Below, one piece after another: positions 54,001-64,000 of a stretch of 64,000 nt of DNA (its first letter is position 1; each line of letters starts with the position of its first letter). The DNA is from Lytechinus pictus (Eukaryota; Echinodermata; Echinoidea; Temnopleuroida; Toxopneustidae). A program made the translations under genes and the position numbers. The stretch covers positions 11,422,217-11,486,216 of the forward strand of contig NC_087261.1 in the NCBI RefSeq assembly GCF_037042905.1. Reading direction: 5' to 3'. The notes under the pieces are model-generated. The model was not told the origin of the DNA, made no database searches, and was given only the letters and a program-made list of their open reading frames with translations.

Positions 54001-57000
54001 CCCGATTGACCACACAGGCCAATTGACCATTTACTCAGAGGAACCAAGGTAGTATTTCCTAAAGCTAAATAGTCCGGGTTATAATTGAGCAAGGTGCCAC
54101 TTGGAGAAGGAGAAATTTTCATATAGTGCTTCTAGACCAGTTTTTTACGCTGAATATGAATATATGAGATAAACAGGCTGTATCTTGAAAATTAACCCGT
54201 GAGGGCGCTTTTTTCAAAATGGCCGCCAAATTTTCATAAAATTTGAATATTCGTACATAGATTTTTACATAAGCATCCAATTGCCATGAAGTTAGTGTCA
54301 TATGAAAGCCAATTAAATTTCCTACAATTTGGAACTATTTATAAGGGATAAGTAGGTCATTTAACCGAGATTTCAAGTAGAAAACTGCATTTTTTGTATT
54401 TTTTTCCCCAAAATTGAAAATTTTGCAAATACATGATTTTACATAATTCTAAGAAAAATGAATCAATTACCTTGAAATGTTCCTGAAAACTGTATTAATA
54501 TATTATTATCATGTGGATGAAATTTCAATTCTGTATCATTTTTTAAAGCAAATTTATAAGGTATCAAACTTGAATTCTTCAATATCATAAATGTTGCTTT
54601 TTGTATGCATTTCCATAGACTAATACGTATAACATAATGCATGTATGTATAATGTTTACCAGTAGTTAAAAATTAAATGCAATTATCTCCGCTTTTTAAC
54701 CACTTGGAGAGTTAAGAGTAGGCGTTTCTTTATCAGCTACATGTACATAAAAAAAAAATGTTGGCACATCGAAGCCTAACATTCTCATGGGGTGGGGGTG
54801 TCGAATATACCTTATAAATTTGCTTAGAAAAATGATACAGAGTTGAAATGTCATCCATGTGATAATAATATATTAATACAGTTTTCAGGAACATTTCAAG
54901 GTAATTAATTCATTTTTCTTAGAATTATGTAAAATCATGTATTTGCAAAATTTCCAATTTTTTGGAAAAAATACAAAAAATGCAGTTTTCTGCTTAAAAT
55001 CTCAGTTAAATGACCTACTTATCCCCTATAAATTGTATCAAATTGTAGAAAATTTAATTGGCTTTCATATGACACTAATTTCATGGCAATTGGATGCTTA
55101 TGTCAAAATCTATGTACGAATATTCAAATTTTATGAAAATGTGGCGGCCATTTTGAAAAAAGCGCCCTCACGGGTTAATTTTCAGGATACAGCCTGTTTA
55201 CCTCATATATTCATATTCAGCGTAAAAAACTGGTTTAGAGGCACTATATGAAAATTTCTCCTTCTCCAAGTGGCACCTTGCTCAATTATAACCCAGACTA
55301 AAATATTTGTAAAGTTATAAGATTGAAGAAGGCTGTACATGGATGGAGAGGTAGGAAGTATTTTCTTGCTCAAAGTTCAAGGGAATTAACATATATAGCG
55401 TACATTGTAGAAACTTATTTGCTGTTCATTTGTTATTATACAACACATAGATCCTTCGCAGCTGATTGGATGAATACGCGTCACATGACATTCAGTGGAA
55501 TGAGCTATAGCACGCCAAAACATGACATCCGTGCAATAGTCGACTATTGCACGCTCGAGCAGAGAGCAGGCAGTTCAAACTCAATAAATGCGTGTACCAT
55601 GGCCTGCGCCTCCACAATAACTGCATGCGCGTAGGCCTACCCTGCACTTCATACACCACGGGCAGATAAAATGTTATTTAGCAAAATAAAAGGCTAAAAA
55701 GTTAGAACCGAGTAGATCTAGATTCCTAGCCCTATTCCTTCATAGGCCAAATACTTTCGACAGTTCGATCCATTTTGGTTATTGGTCTAGACGATATCTT
55801 CAAATCGTGTGTTGTATAAAACAAATACTCAATGTTTTGTCATTCTTGCGACTGTTCAAATATTACATTCGGTACAAGTTGAAGCAATCTATTCAACTCC
55901 GCTTCGCGTCATTGAATAGATTTTTTCAACTTGCACCCTCCTGTAATATCCGGAACGATGGCACTCATAAACATTGAATATTTGTATATTATTATTCTCT
56001 CTAAGCTGATCCCATGAGGCGGATTGATGCAATGGCGGCAGAAGCCCTGAGGGACACTGACGATGATCCTGATGATGATGATGATGAGGAGGAGGAGGAT
56101 GAGGATCTTCTTCTGGTAAGCTAATAAGGATGAAATGCTATTCCACATAGTCCTTGGTCCTGTTTCATATAGACTTTTATTGTATCTTTGCCATTATGAC
56201 AACTACCATGGTAACAGGACTCAGCAGCCAATCACAATCAAGGTTTACATGGTAGTTCCCATAATGGCAAAGATACTTTTTTTGTAAAGTCTGTATGCAA
56301 TAGGTCCACATCCTGTTGCTTATGACTGTGATTGTTGAATACAGTATATCCTTTATGTAAGTCTGTTTAAATACTATTATACAACAAAGTCAAGAATTCA
56401 TGAATATTATGGAAGAGGGTTGACTTTGATGTGTAGGATATTTGTTTACATAATTTTGTTACCATGGAACCTACAGGTTGATTTTACCTAAATGCTTCTT
56501 AGAAAATTGGAAATGCTTTATAAGGCATTGTCAGAGTGTTTAAAGCAAATTTTTGCTGTTTTCATAGGAGATGTTAATTTATTCATGGAAAGACTGTCAT
56601 AATGTAGATTATGATATTTCCTTGGTCCTATACGTACATGCAGGCAGAGCTTGCCGATATCACACAGGAGTCGTCAGAGACCCTCACCCCTCCCAGCACC
56701 CAACAGAAAAAGGCGCCAAGTCCGACTCCAAGCCCAAAGATGACAACTAGACCTACTCCACAGCCTAGGCCTGCTTCACAGTCTGCTCCAGCCCCAGGGC
56801 TAAGGCCAGGTCCCTCTAATGTCAACCGGAGTCCCTCACCAGCTCGGAAACCAGCTCCTGGTCCTGTAGCTCCAAGTCCTGCCCAAACACAGGTATTGTA
56901 TACATACAATCAGCAATTTAATTGTAATACCTAACATGCCAAATTTGATCATGACTTTCTTTTATCGCATAATTACCTTTAAATATTTACTTTCTAGAAT

Positions 57001-60000
57001 GATTTAAGTTTTATCTGTATGACTGGTAAAAATTACTATGATAATGCAGATCTAAATTCATCCTTCTGACACATTAATAATAATAATACGAACATGCTTA
57101 TGTAGCGCATATCACTGCCAAATGCGTCCCTATGCGCTTAATTGGATATTATTACCCTGGCTTTAGCCTCGCAGCCTTTTACAGCGCGATGGCATTTCAA
57201 GGAATAAATTCCTGCCAGGTACCCATTTACCTCACCTGGGTCAAGTGCAGCACAATTTCTTGCCGAAGGAAATTGCGCCATGGCTGGGATTCGAACCCAC
57301 GACCCTCTGTTTCAAAGTCCGAAGACTAATCCACTGGGCCACAACGCTCCACATTTTGTTTTCTTTTTTTAAATTAGGAACCATCTGAGCCGGCAGACAT
57401 CAATACTATGCTCCAGCAGCGTGCGCAGTCTTATCAGCAGGCCATTGCTGCCGCTGAGGCAGCGGGCGAGAGTTCAAAGGTCAGGAGGTACAAGCGTCAG
57501 CTCAAGACACTACAAGATATGCTGAGGAAGGTAAAGCTGGGTAAACCCATCGATAAGGACGAGATTCCCCCGGAGGTTTGCGTACCCAAACCAGCTGCAG
57601 ATCAGCAACCTCCTCCCCAGGAGAAGCAGCCAGTGCCCGAAGCAGCTCCAGTAGCAGCAGTGTCTCAGCCAACCTCTCCCCCAGCAGTGCAACCAGACAC
57701 CGCACAAAGTGAGAGTGCAGGTAATGAAGAGTGGAAATGGGAAAGTGTAATAATTGTTTCAGGCCTGACAATTTGATAGTTTTACAGCAAGGCCACTTTT
57801 CTATAGATAGCATTTCTGTATTACAGCATAAATTGGCAAAATGTGGCCCTCCATCTCAAAATTACATGTAAATCACCAGAATTAATGAATTTTGAGATCT
57901 GTTTTAAGTTTTGAAAAGCAGATCATAAGCTTCGAAACGATATATAGCTTGTCTAAGTTGATCAACAATAAATCTCACGAATATTTGATTTCATGAATTC
58001 AAATTTTAGTGAGAGCTTTAAAGCATGTTTTACAACAAGGCCACTTTTCTATAGATAACATTTCTGTATTACAGCATAAATTGGCAAAATGTGGCCCTCC
58101 ATCTCAAAATTACATGTAAATCACCAGAATTAATGAATTTTGAGATCTGCTTTAAGTTTTGAAAAGCAGATCATAAGCTTCGAAACGATATATAGCTTGT
58201 CTAAGTTGATCAACAATAAATCTCACGAATATTTGATTTCATGAATTCAAATTTTAGTGAGAGCTTCAAAGCATGTTTTACAACAAGGCCACTTTTCTAT
58301 AGATAACATTTCTGTATTACAGCATAAATTGGCAAAATATGGCCCTCCATCTCAAAACTACAAGTAAATCACCAGAATTAATGAATTTTGAGATCTGTTT
58401 TAAGTTTTGAAAAGCAGATCATAAGCTTCGAAACGATATATAGCTTGTCTAAGTTGATCAACAATAAATCTCACGAATATTTGATTTCATGAATTCAAAT
58501 TTTAGTGAGAGCTTTAAAGCATGTTTTACAACAAGGCCACTTTTCTATAGATAACATTTCTGTATTACAGCATAAATTGGCAAAATGTGGCCCTCCATCT
58601 CAAAACTACAAGTAAATCACCAGAATTAATGAATTTTGAGATCTGTTTTAAGTTTTGAAAAGTAGATCATAAGCTTCGAAACGATATATAGCTTGTCTAA
58701 GTTGATCAACAATAAATCACACAAATATTTGATTTCATGAATTCAAATTTTAGTGAGAGCTTCAAAGCATGTGGGGAAATCGCGGATTGTATTTGGGTTG
58801 TTTTAAAGTTTGGAAATAATGATGACAAAGAAACTACTCATTTTGGGTTTAACTTTGTAACTTCCAGTTCTGACAAAATGGACAAAATTTGCCTTCCAAT
58901 TTCTACATAATTTTCATACCAAAAACCTATCTTGGCTTATTACAGAAAAAACTTACTTGGTGACTTATTTTGTTTTGAGGTGGAGGGTCACAAATGGAAA
59001 AGGACCCCAAAATATCCAAAGCGAGCTAGATTGGCATTAAGACCATGACTTCAATGGCATTGGATTATTATATCTTTTTCAATAATTTAAGCCTTGATTT
59101 GCTCTCTCATTTTCATACTGGTCATGTTTCTCATGACTGGGGTATAGACCACTTACATGTAGAAGTTCGTAAATCAAAATCCATTATGACCCTGAAAAAC
59201 TTGTGGGTCTTTAAAAACACTTGGAAATATTCCACTGTGAGTATTCTATCATCATCTCTGTAGCAAGGCAAATGCTCCATACATTTTCCAAAAAAAGTTA
59301 TTAAAGTTTGGATTCCCAGTTTTTTTATGAGTGCCCAGAATTAAAAAGGCTTACATATTCATTAATTGATATATTTATATTTTATTGGATGGCTAAAACC
59401 ATTCCATGATTTAGGACCAATATTGCAAGAATCGTAGATGATTGCAATGTTGGCCCTAATCGAGTGTGATATCCCTGGTATCTCATGAAGCAATGAAAGC
59501 AATCCATTGTAATTATTATTATTCCGTCTTAAGACTGTGCAATACAGCATAATATTGCACAGCTAGTTTTGTACATAAGCCTATGGGTAATTCGTCAGAG
59601 TTAGATGCAACATGCAATACGCTCTGATATTGCACAGGCAAATCATGTAGACTATGTTAAATACTATTGCAGTTCTAGGAGGCCCTGTATAGATAATAAT
59701 ATTATATACTGTTGTGAATTGAGCAGATGCTGATCAGCTGAAGTTGATAGGTGTGAGGAGAAACCAGTACAAAATGGCCGCCCTTCTTGCCAAGCGATCA
59801 GGTGACATGAAGACTGCCACAGAACATCTCAAGGTTTCCAAGGTAAAGAAATGTAGTATTTACATGTAAATGTTGGATTGTGTTGCACTTTTAGATTCAA
59901 CCAGCATTAATGAAGGCACAAGACATAGAGTAATATACACTGTTCATAATATATACATTTATTAAAGATGAAAACTTTACTCCAGTCACAGTTACTTTGA

Positions 60001-63000
60001 GAAGTTTCTTTCACAATCCAAGCTCATGATCAAAACAACTTTACCGTATTGGTGGTGATGATTTTCAGAGAGGATGGAGTTGATTCCACAGCATGGGTTC
60101 ATTAGAGGAGAAAGCTGAATCACCAGCTAATTCATAGGTACATGTACTCTGGACAACTTTGAAAACAAGTAGAAGACGCTTGAAGGATATTCTTTTCTCG
60201 ACTTGTAACCTTTTTGTTTTCACCCCCAGCAATTAGATCTGGTTATCAAAGCCTTAGAAGCAGGTCAGCAGGTTGACCTCAGTGAGATGCCTGGTCCTCC
60301 TTCCCAACTAGCACCAGCAGCTCCAGCTCCACAACCTCGGGCTCCTGCTCCAACAGCTCCTGGTCCTTCAATGCCTCCTGGTCCTGGTCCATCAATGGCT
60401 CCTGGTCCTGGTCCATCAGCAGCTCCTAGACCAGGACCATTAGCAAGCTCCGAGGAGGAGCATCCTACTCCCAAGACGGATCTTGAGGCCATGCTTCAGA
60501 GGAGGGGGGTGTATAAGAGCATGGCTGACAAGGCAAAGGAAGAGAATAACGACTCCAAAACTCGTAGGATAGGTCGCATTGTCAAGGTTCGTAAAGAATC
60601 CTAACTTGGTACCTTGACGTTTTGCACAATAAGTCCAAATCACAAATAGATTTGACTGCTATGTCTCCTGACTTGCACAAATTTTGAATCCAAATTTGTG
60701 ACAAGCGTTTAACACAATTTTTTTGTAAAATGCATGTCAGCCGCAAACTTGCTCAAAACAATGATTTCATACATATGTGCAATTCTGCAAACCGTAATTC
60801 CTAATTGTGTCATTAAGTGTACTTTTACTGATATAAATTAATTTCATGTTTATGATAATGGGAGAGAAGAAAAGATCCATCTAACATTTGCTGTTAAGTT
60901 ATTATCATCATTATTTCAACACAGCAATACGAGGATGCCATCAGAAAGCAAAAGTTAGGCAAGCCAGTTGATCTGTCCGAGCTGCCTAGCCTTCCAGCAT
61001 TCCCACCCTTCCCATCACAATCTGGCGGCCAGGCTGCCCCATCAGTAACCCAAGCAGCTGCCCCAGTAGCACCTCCGGCAACTGCAGCCCCTGTAGTATC
61101 AGCTGCAGCGGGGGCTAGTGCCCCTCCTGCCAGGACGGCTGGACAAGCGACCCAACCAGCTGCTTCAAGACCTCCGGCGCCTACAAGACAAATGTCAGGT
61201 GAGCATTACAGGAAACAATTTTTTTTAACCAACTGTTGTTATAAGCTACCAAAATCCTTGTATATGATTGGCTCAGTGCAAAGTTGTCAGCATAAATCAA
61301 TCACTATTTGTTTCGTGAAAACACTCCCTAGGGGAGTAGTTAGTGCAGTTCAGGGAAGAGTATGTCATGAATTTTTGTTTCAAATGACTGAAGAAATGCA
61401 TATTCACTTATCTTCAAAGTATGTTAAAAGAAGATAATAATATCAGTAGGTCTATTTAGCAGAGCTATCAAATGTGTATACTGTACTGTGTTTAATACTT
61501 GGTATCATAAATGTATAGTATTGCCCTGGTTGTTGCTGAGCCACCATATAAGCATTGATGATCATGCAATAATCATGCAACAAAGAAATACTTAGGCATT
61601 TACAGAGTTAAAAACTTTGACAAATAAATTTATTGAAGAGTGATTAATGTATTACCAAGCAATTGGGACTATGGAAATAAAATCACCATGCAAAACCTCA
61701 CAATTTTCTTGCTTGAATTTATCTGCCTGACAGTGAATATCATACACATTTCTTATTATTATAAATACAAGGGATTTTAGCAACTTAATAAAAGTCATAT
61801 TTTGCATGCCAGTTTCAATTTGAGACCAAAGCGGTAAACATTTGCCATGTTTCCCTCTTCCGGGTTTTGCCCATTGGAATACTGTACAAAAATTAAGGGC
61901 AATATTTGCCTTATTTCTGCCAGTGCGCTTGCACAGTAGGAGCCGATTTTGATTGCTAATTTCAAGATTTGCGATATCTGGTTGGAACCAGTTTGTGAAC
62001 CAACGCATTGTGGATAATTTGCGGCGCATTTCCATTCCCAGCTGATCAAACCCAAGCGCAAAATATTTATTCGTTAAGTGTATGTGGCGCCATGCATGAT
62101 GCACGACTGCGTGGCATCAATTAATGTCACAATTGCTTTACTTCACCAAGTTCGTGAATAACCTGACATCAGAAGTAGTGATAAGGAAACAGGCATATAA
62201 ATTGTTCAAAATAATAGCTCGAATCACACAATATACAGCTGTAGGTAATAATAATTATATAATATTGACTGGTCTTGAGGGGAACATCAAATATATTGCC
62301 AGCAAAAGAATCATATTGGCCCGAGTCTTTAGACGAGGGCAATATGGGTCTTGTAAGGGCAATATATTTGATGTTCCCCGAAAGAAGGGCAGTCAATATT
62401 TTTATTATCATCCAAATCAGATATCTAGAGCAAAAATCATGATAACAGTGATATCTTTTAACCCTAACTCTCCCGGGGTATTTTTATTCTTGTCCTTCCC
62501 GGGGGGGGGCCATTATGGCCCCCCCTTAAGATCTCGGCTGCCGATCGCGCGAGCGACACAAAAATTTGCACGCTGGTAGTGTGCGATGTAGTCTACAAGG
62601 CTGTATGGTAAAATTTTCCAAAATAATGAGATTTTATTTTATATGAATTAATTATGCTAATTTATGCATAAATCATACTTTTTGCTCTAATTCACTAAAT
62701 AAAGCTCCTAGAGTGCTAATTTTTGGTAAAAATATTCTTTGTAGCATTCTTAACAATCGCATAAGAAAAAAACTTCAGTTTGGAAATCAAGTTCTTATGT
62801 ATTTTATTGTTTTATGAATTTCTTATGTATTTCCTTGTTTTTTTACTTTTTGTTTTTTATTGTTTTTTCAATGGAAATTGTTCCAGACTTAATTCTGATC
62901 ATAAACAAGGCAAAATTAATTAAGTTTAATCAGTAAAAGTAGAAATAATGATACATTTATGAATTTTGGCTAAATACACAATTTGCATTGGATTTGTACA

Positions 63001-64000
63001 TGAAATCACGTTTATGAGCAATTTTGGGTCTGACATGCACTTACATAATGTTGCGTAATGTCGTAACCGTGTACCAGGGCGTCACAAATTTGGGCTCAAA
63101 ATTTGCGCGAGACTTGAAAGTAAAAAGTCAGTGAGCGGCGAGGTCAAAAAATTTTGCGCAGCAGATATATCACGAAAATTGTCGAGGGGGGGGCCATAAT
63201 GGCCCCCCCCCGGGAGAATTAGGGTTAAGAATAGAGTTCTGTTGTGTCATGATAATATCAGTGTCTAGGCTCTGCACTTTACCATTATGACGTACTTGCA
63301 AGCGCCCAGATCCAGCGTTGTCTTTATTATGACGTAGATCGTTGGTGCGCGGAACATTATGAAGCGTATCACTTCATTCGCATCCTCAAAGGCCCGGATG
63401 TGAGACCAGGGAAAATACAAAGGTATATTTTGCGTCGTCTCTGCATGCAAAGTCAATACGCGCAAAGAGACCGAGGAAAATACAAACAATATACCTATCC
63501 CTTCCTGATAATAATAAAATACAGGGAAATACGGTTTTGTAAATGACCAGCTCAGATGTCTGATACGGGTGATAATGATAATTACTGCCTCTTCTCTAGG
63601 GAAACATAAAATATATTGCCCTTAAAAGAGCCATATTGCCCTCGTCTAAAGACTCGGGCCAATATGATTCTGTAGCGGGCAACATATTTGATGTTCCCCT
63701 CAAGGCCAGTCAATATTATTTAAATATTTCCCTGGTCCACCCGGTATCTGACAAAAAGTCGCTTGCTGGCATTTGCCCAAAAAGCATGCTCCGACTCTGG
63801 CCTTGGGGTTAAATGTTAACGGCTTGTTTGAATAATGTATTACTTGCTTGCATCCAATGGCTTCTGTTTTTTGTCTAATGTCTTTTTTCTTTTGTCTATT
63901 GTGCAGCTAAAGAGAACATGTACCAGCGGAACGTTGCCATCTTGAAAGACAGGATAGCACAGTTTAAAATGCTAGCATTGGAAGCAAAAAGGAGGGGGGA
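51011..64000 (+). CDS. CC2D1A: CC2D1A/B (Lgd family) gene model, 9 exons visible, 3' end outside window
   Basis: Join 51011-51073, 52637-52814, 56006-56115, 56644-56892, 57378-57720, 59727-59842, 60230-60586, 60925-61198, 63907-64000 (partial); about 594 residues, all phases consistent. The family binds ESCRT-III CHMP4/Shrub proteins and acts in endosomal sorting and Notch trafficking; vertebrate CC2D1A is also a transcriptional repressor (Freud-1). Visible: a short basic N-terminus, an acidic EALEAELAALLEEEDD segment, PMRRIDAMAAEALRD followed by an Asp/Glu run, then DM14 repeats at about 209-265, 317-375 and 424-495, and a fourth from 566. Long Pro/Ala linkers lie between repeats. The C2 domain would be downstream. 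A single invertebrate gene would be co-orthologous to CC2D1A and CC2D1B, so the A symbol is a convenience. Confidence 0.93.
51993..52257 (-). other. Unidentified open segment antisense to CC2D1 intron 1, exon-like
   Basis: Minus-strand frame open for 88 codons after a TAA at 52260-52258. It includes YRCQDRTCSIYRKKKLQWPP, GFLTAENPTPFQIWHDPKHW and ATERRRPMFGAERGPFG, then a donor-like G|GTAAGT. No in-frame Met near its start. GC content and balanced composition differ from the AT-rich flanks. Not recognised as any family. Could be an exon of an antisense gene or a transposon fragment. Confidence 0.35.
52637..52814 (+). CDS. CC2D1A: CC2D1 exon 2
   Basis: Encodes TDMFGMPDLSAYAVKEDFDV and the acidic ELAALLEEEDD helix. 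Tandem acceptors TTTCACAG|CCACAG| both keep frame, adding or removing Pro-Gln. Donor TCGG|GTAAAA, phase 1. Confidence 0.9.
53590..53850 (-). repeat. SINE-like repeat in CC2D1 intron 2
   Basis: Has TAGGTACCCATTTAAGAGC, AAGCGCTTTACAGATATATT and ATTACCCCGG-type blocks shared in style with the SINE at 57074-57351. The tRNA-like head is not clear. Confidence 0.45.
54070..55300. mobile_element. Long inverted repeat with ~500-bp arms, CC2D1 intron 2
   Basis: TA at both ends, then GTCCGGGTTATAATTGAG at 54072 and CTCAATTATAACCCAGAC ending 55298. Arms about 54072-54575 and 54815-55298 pair nearly throughout (e.g. CACTTGGAGAAGGAGAAATT and AATTTCTCCTTCTCCAAGTG), with a spacer of about 240 bp. TA flanks would suit a Tc1/mariner-type MITE. 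Confidence 0.88.
55301..56005. other. CC2D1 intron 2, 3' part
   Basis: Paired blocks ATTGAATAGATT and GCAATCTATTCAACTC lie near 55886-55925, forming a short hairpin around CGCTTCGCG. Nothing else recognised. Confidence 0.4.
56006..56115 (+). CDS. CC2D1A: CC2D1 exon 3
   Basis: Encodes DPMRRIDAMAAEALRDTDDD and an Asp/Glu-rich run ending DLLL. Matches the PMEAIEKMA..CMRD segment of the mammalian proteins. Acceptor CTCTCTAAG, donor TTCTG|GTAAGC. Confidence 0.92.
56158..56310. mobile_element. Small foldback MITE, CC2D1 intron 3
   Basis: GGTCCTGTTTCATATAGACTTT at left and AAAGTCTGTATGCAATAGGTC at right. Inner arms TATCTTTGCCATTATG and CATAATGGCAAAGATA, then ACTACCATG and its complement. Confidence 0.8.
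56644..56892 (+). CDS. CC2D1A: CC2D1 exon 4
   Basis: Encodes AELADITQES, then a Pro/Ser/Ala-rich linker (SPTPSPKMTTRPTPQPRPAS) with little predicted structure. Acceptor ACATGCAG, donor AACACAG|GTATTG; 83 codons, phase 0. Confidence 0.9.
57074..57351 (-). repeat. tRNA-derived SINE in CC2D1 intron 4
   Basis: The reverse complement starts with a tRNA-like head (GTGGCCCAGTGGATTAGTC A-box region; GGGTTCGAATCCCAGCC B box), continues through a conserved body (GGTAAATGGGTACCTGGCAG, AAAGGCTGCGAGG) and ends in a (TTA)n tail at 57074-57088. It ends about 25 bp before exon 5, very close to the splice acceptor. Confidence 0.85.
57378..57720 (+). CDS. CC2D1A: CC2D1 exon 5 (DM14 repeat 1)
   Basis: Encodes INTMLQQRAQSYQQAIAAAE through VRRYKRQLKTLQDMLRKVK and GKPIDKDEIPPEV: a complete DM14 repeat, followed by a Pro/Gln/Ala linker. 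Acceptor TTAAATTAG, donor GTGCAG|GTAATG. Confidence 0.95.
57779..58771 (+). repeat. Four-copy ~248-bp tandem array, CC2D1 intron 5
   Basis: Units start at about 57779, 58028, 58276 and 58524 (TTTTACAACAAGGCCACTTT). Copies differ at only a few positions. Each contains ATTTCTGTATTACAGCATAA, GGCCCTCCATCTCAAAA and CAACAATAAATCTCAC. Confidence 0.95.
58772..59726. other. CC2D1 intron 5, remainder
   Basis: AT-rich. A repeat-like segment with paired CAATATTGCAAGAATCGTAG and GATTGCAATGTTGGCCC-type blocks lies near 59390-59470. No gene. Confidence 0.35.
59727..59842 (+). CDS. CC2D1A: CC2D1 exon 6 (DM14 repeat 2, first part)
   Basis: Encodes DADQLKLIGVRRNQYKMAAL and GDMKTATEHLKVSK. A second AG three bases upstream (TTGAG|CAG|) also keeps frame. 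Donor TCCAAG|GTAAAG. Confidence 0.92.
60230..60586 (+). CDS. CC2D1A: CC2D1 exon 7 (end of DM14-2, linker, start of DM14-3)
   Basis: Encodes QLDLVIKALEAGQQVDLSEM, a Pro/Gly/Ala linker with repeated PGPGPS, then DLEAMLQRRGVYKSMADKAK. Acceptor CACCCCCAG, donor GTCAAG|GTTCGT. Confidence 0.93.
60925..61198 (+). CDS. CC2D1A: CC2D1 exon 8 (end of DM14-3 and linker)
   Basis: Encodes QYEDAIRKQKLGKPVDLSEL, then an Ala/Pro-rich linker ending APTRQMS. Acceptor TTTCAACACAG, donor TGTCAG|GTGAGC, phase 1. Confidence 0.93.
61199..62260. other. CC2D1 intron 8, 5' part
   Basis: No recognised element. A 150-codon minus-strand frame at 61652-62104 lies here; composition does not support a gene. Confidence 0.35.
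62261..62400. mobile_element. Foldback MITE, CC2D1 intron 8 (copy 1)
   Basis: AATATTGACTGGTCTTGAGG and CAGTCAATATT ends. Arms GGGGAACATCAAATATATTG and CAATATATTTGATGTTCCCC meet at a centre with GGCCCGAGTCTTTAGACGAG. Confidence 0.88.
62458..63228. mobile_element. TTAA-flanked element with G/C-tract ends, CC2D1 intron 8
   Basis: TTAA at 62458-62461 and 63225-63228. Ends CCCTAACTCTCCCGGGG and CCCGGGAGAATTAGGG. Inner mirrored GGGGGGCCATTATGGCCCCC blocks at both ends. A relative with TGGTCTGACATGCACTTA lies at about 33240-33437. Confidence 0.85.
63598..63717. mobile_element. Foldback MITE, CC2D1 intron 8 (copy 2, inverted)
   Basis: Same family as 62261-62400: ACATAAAATATATTGCCCTT and GGGCAACATATTTGATGTTC arms, centre CTCGTCTAAAGACTCGGGCC, end GGCCAGTCAATATT. 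Confidence 0.85.
63907..64000 (+). CDS. CC2D1A: CC2D1 exon 9 (DM14-4, cut by window end)
   Basis: Encodes AKENMYQRNVAILKDRIAQF and MLALEAKRRG, the start of a fourth DM14 repeat. Acceptor CTATTGTGCAG; the donor lies outside the window. Confidence 0.9.

Noticed and set aside
54937-55251. 104-codon frame shared with the opposite arm of an inverted repeat
   Set aside because: Both arms are copies of one repeat; shared frame follows from arm identity.
56628-56909. Gly-rich minus-strand frame
   Set aside because: Antisense shadow of CC2D1 exon 4 (Pro/Ala-rich coding strand).
60265-60492. Gly/Ala/Pro minus-strand frame
   Set aside because: Antisense shadow of CC2D1 exon 7.
61652-62104. 150-codon minus-strand frame in CC2D1 intron 8
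   Set aside because: No family resemblance, another overlapping frame is open too, and no splice or start context supports it.
62124-62579. 151-codon plus-strand frame
   Set aside because: Runs across a foldback MITE and the end of a TTAA element.

Overview
The window looks like nuclear DNA of an animal, most likely a sea urchin or a close echinoderm relative. The reasons are AT-rich introns split by GT-AG sites, a dense load of small DNA transposons, tRNA-derived SINE-like repeats, non-LTR retrotransposon remains, and three conserved animal genes. The species assignment is inference. Most long uninterrupted frames are repeat translations, so the genes were rebuilt exon by exon from splice sites, codon phase and family resemblance.

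Three protein-coding genes are supported. (1) ECHDC1 (ethylmalonyl-CoA decarboxylase), + strand, two coding exons at 10409-10709 and 11755-12449, about 331 residues, apparently complete. (2) TDH (mitochondrial L-threonine 3-dehydrogenase), - strand, seven coding exons between 29772 and 22156, 378 residues, all phases consistent. (3) A CC2D1A/B (Lgd family) gene, + strand, nine exons from 51011 to the window end, encoding four DM14 repeats, the last cut off. The C2 domain must lie beyond the window. The three are unrelated in function: acyl-CoA repair, threonine catabolism, and ESCRT-III/endosomal trafficking.

Layout. 1-5.7 kb is a nest of transposons: a foldback element with tandem-repeat arms, a composite element inserted in it, and another element nested in its neighbour. 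5.7-10.3 kb holds foldback elements, a TTAA-flanked MITE pair and a tRNA-like sequence. 10.4-12.5 kb is ECHDC1. 12.5-22.1 kb is intergenic or long UTR with tandem arrays at 14-16.4 kb. 22.15-29.8 kb is TDH with MITEs and a pseudo-exon array in its introns. 29.8-38.7 kb is upstream/intergenic sequence with a hAT-like element and long inverted repeats. 38.76-43.87 kb is a dead L1/Tx1-like LINE, broken by a hAT remnant that itself carries a small MITE. 43.9-50.5 kb is a second transposon block, including an inverted relative of the composite element near the left end. 51.0-64.0 kb is CC2D1 with a hairpin with arms near 500 bp, a four-copy tandem array near 248 bp per unit, a SINE and foldback elements in its introns.

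The most interesting structure is transposon architecture. One element was inserted into another, and the composite then moved as a unit: both copies carry the same inner target duplication but different outer ones. Several elements also share a modular imperfect palindrome (GCGAGCGCGAAGCGCGAGC). Two tandem-array elements carry repeated nuclear-receptor-like AGGTCA sites. I found no CRISPR, bacterial or viral system.
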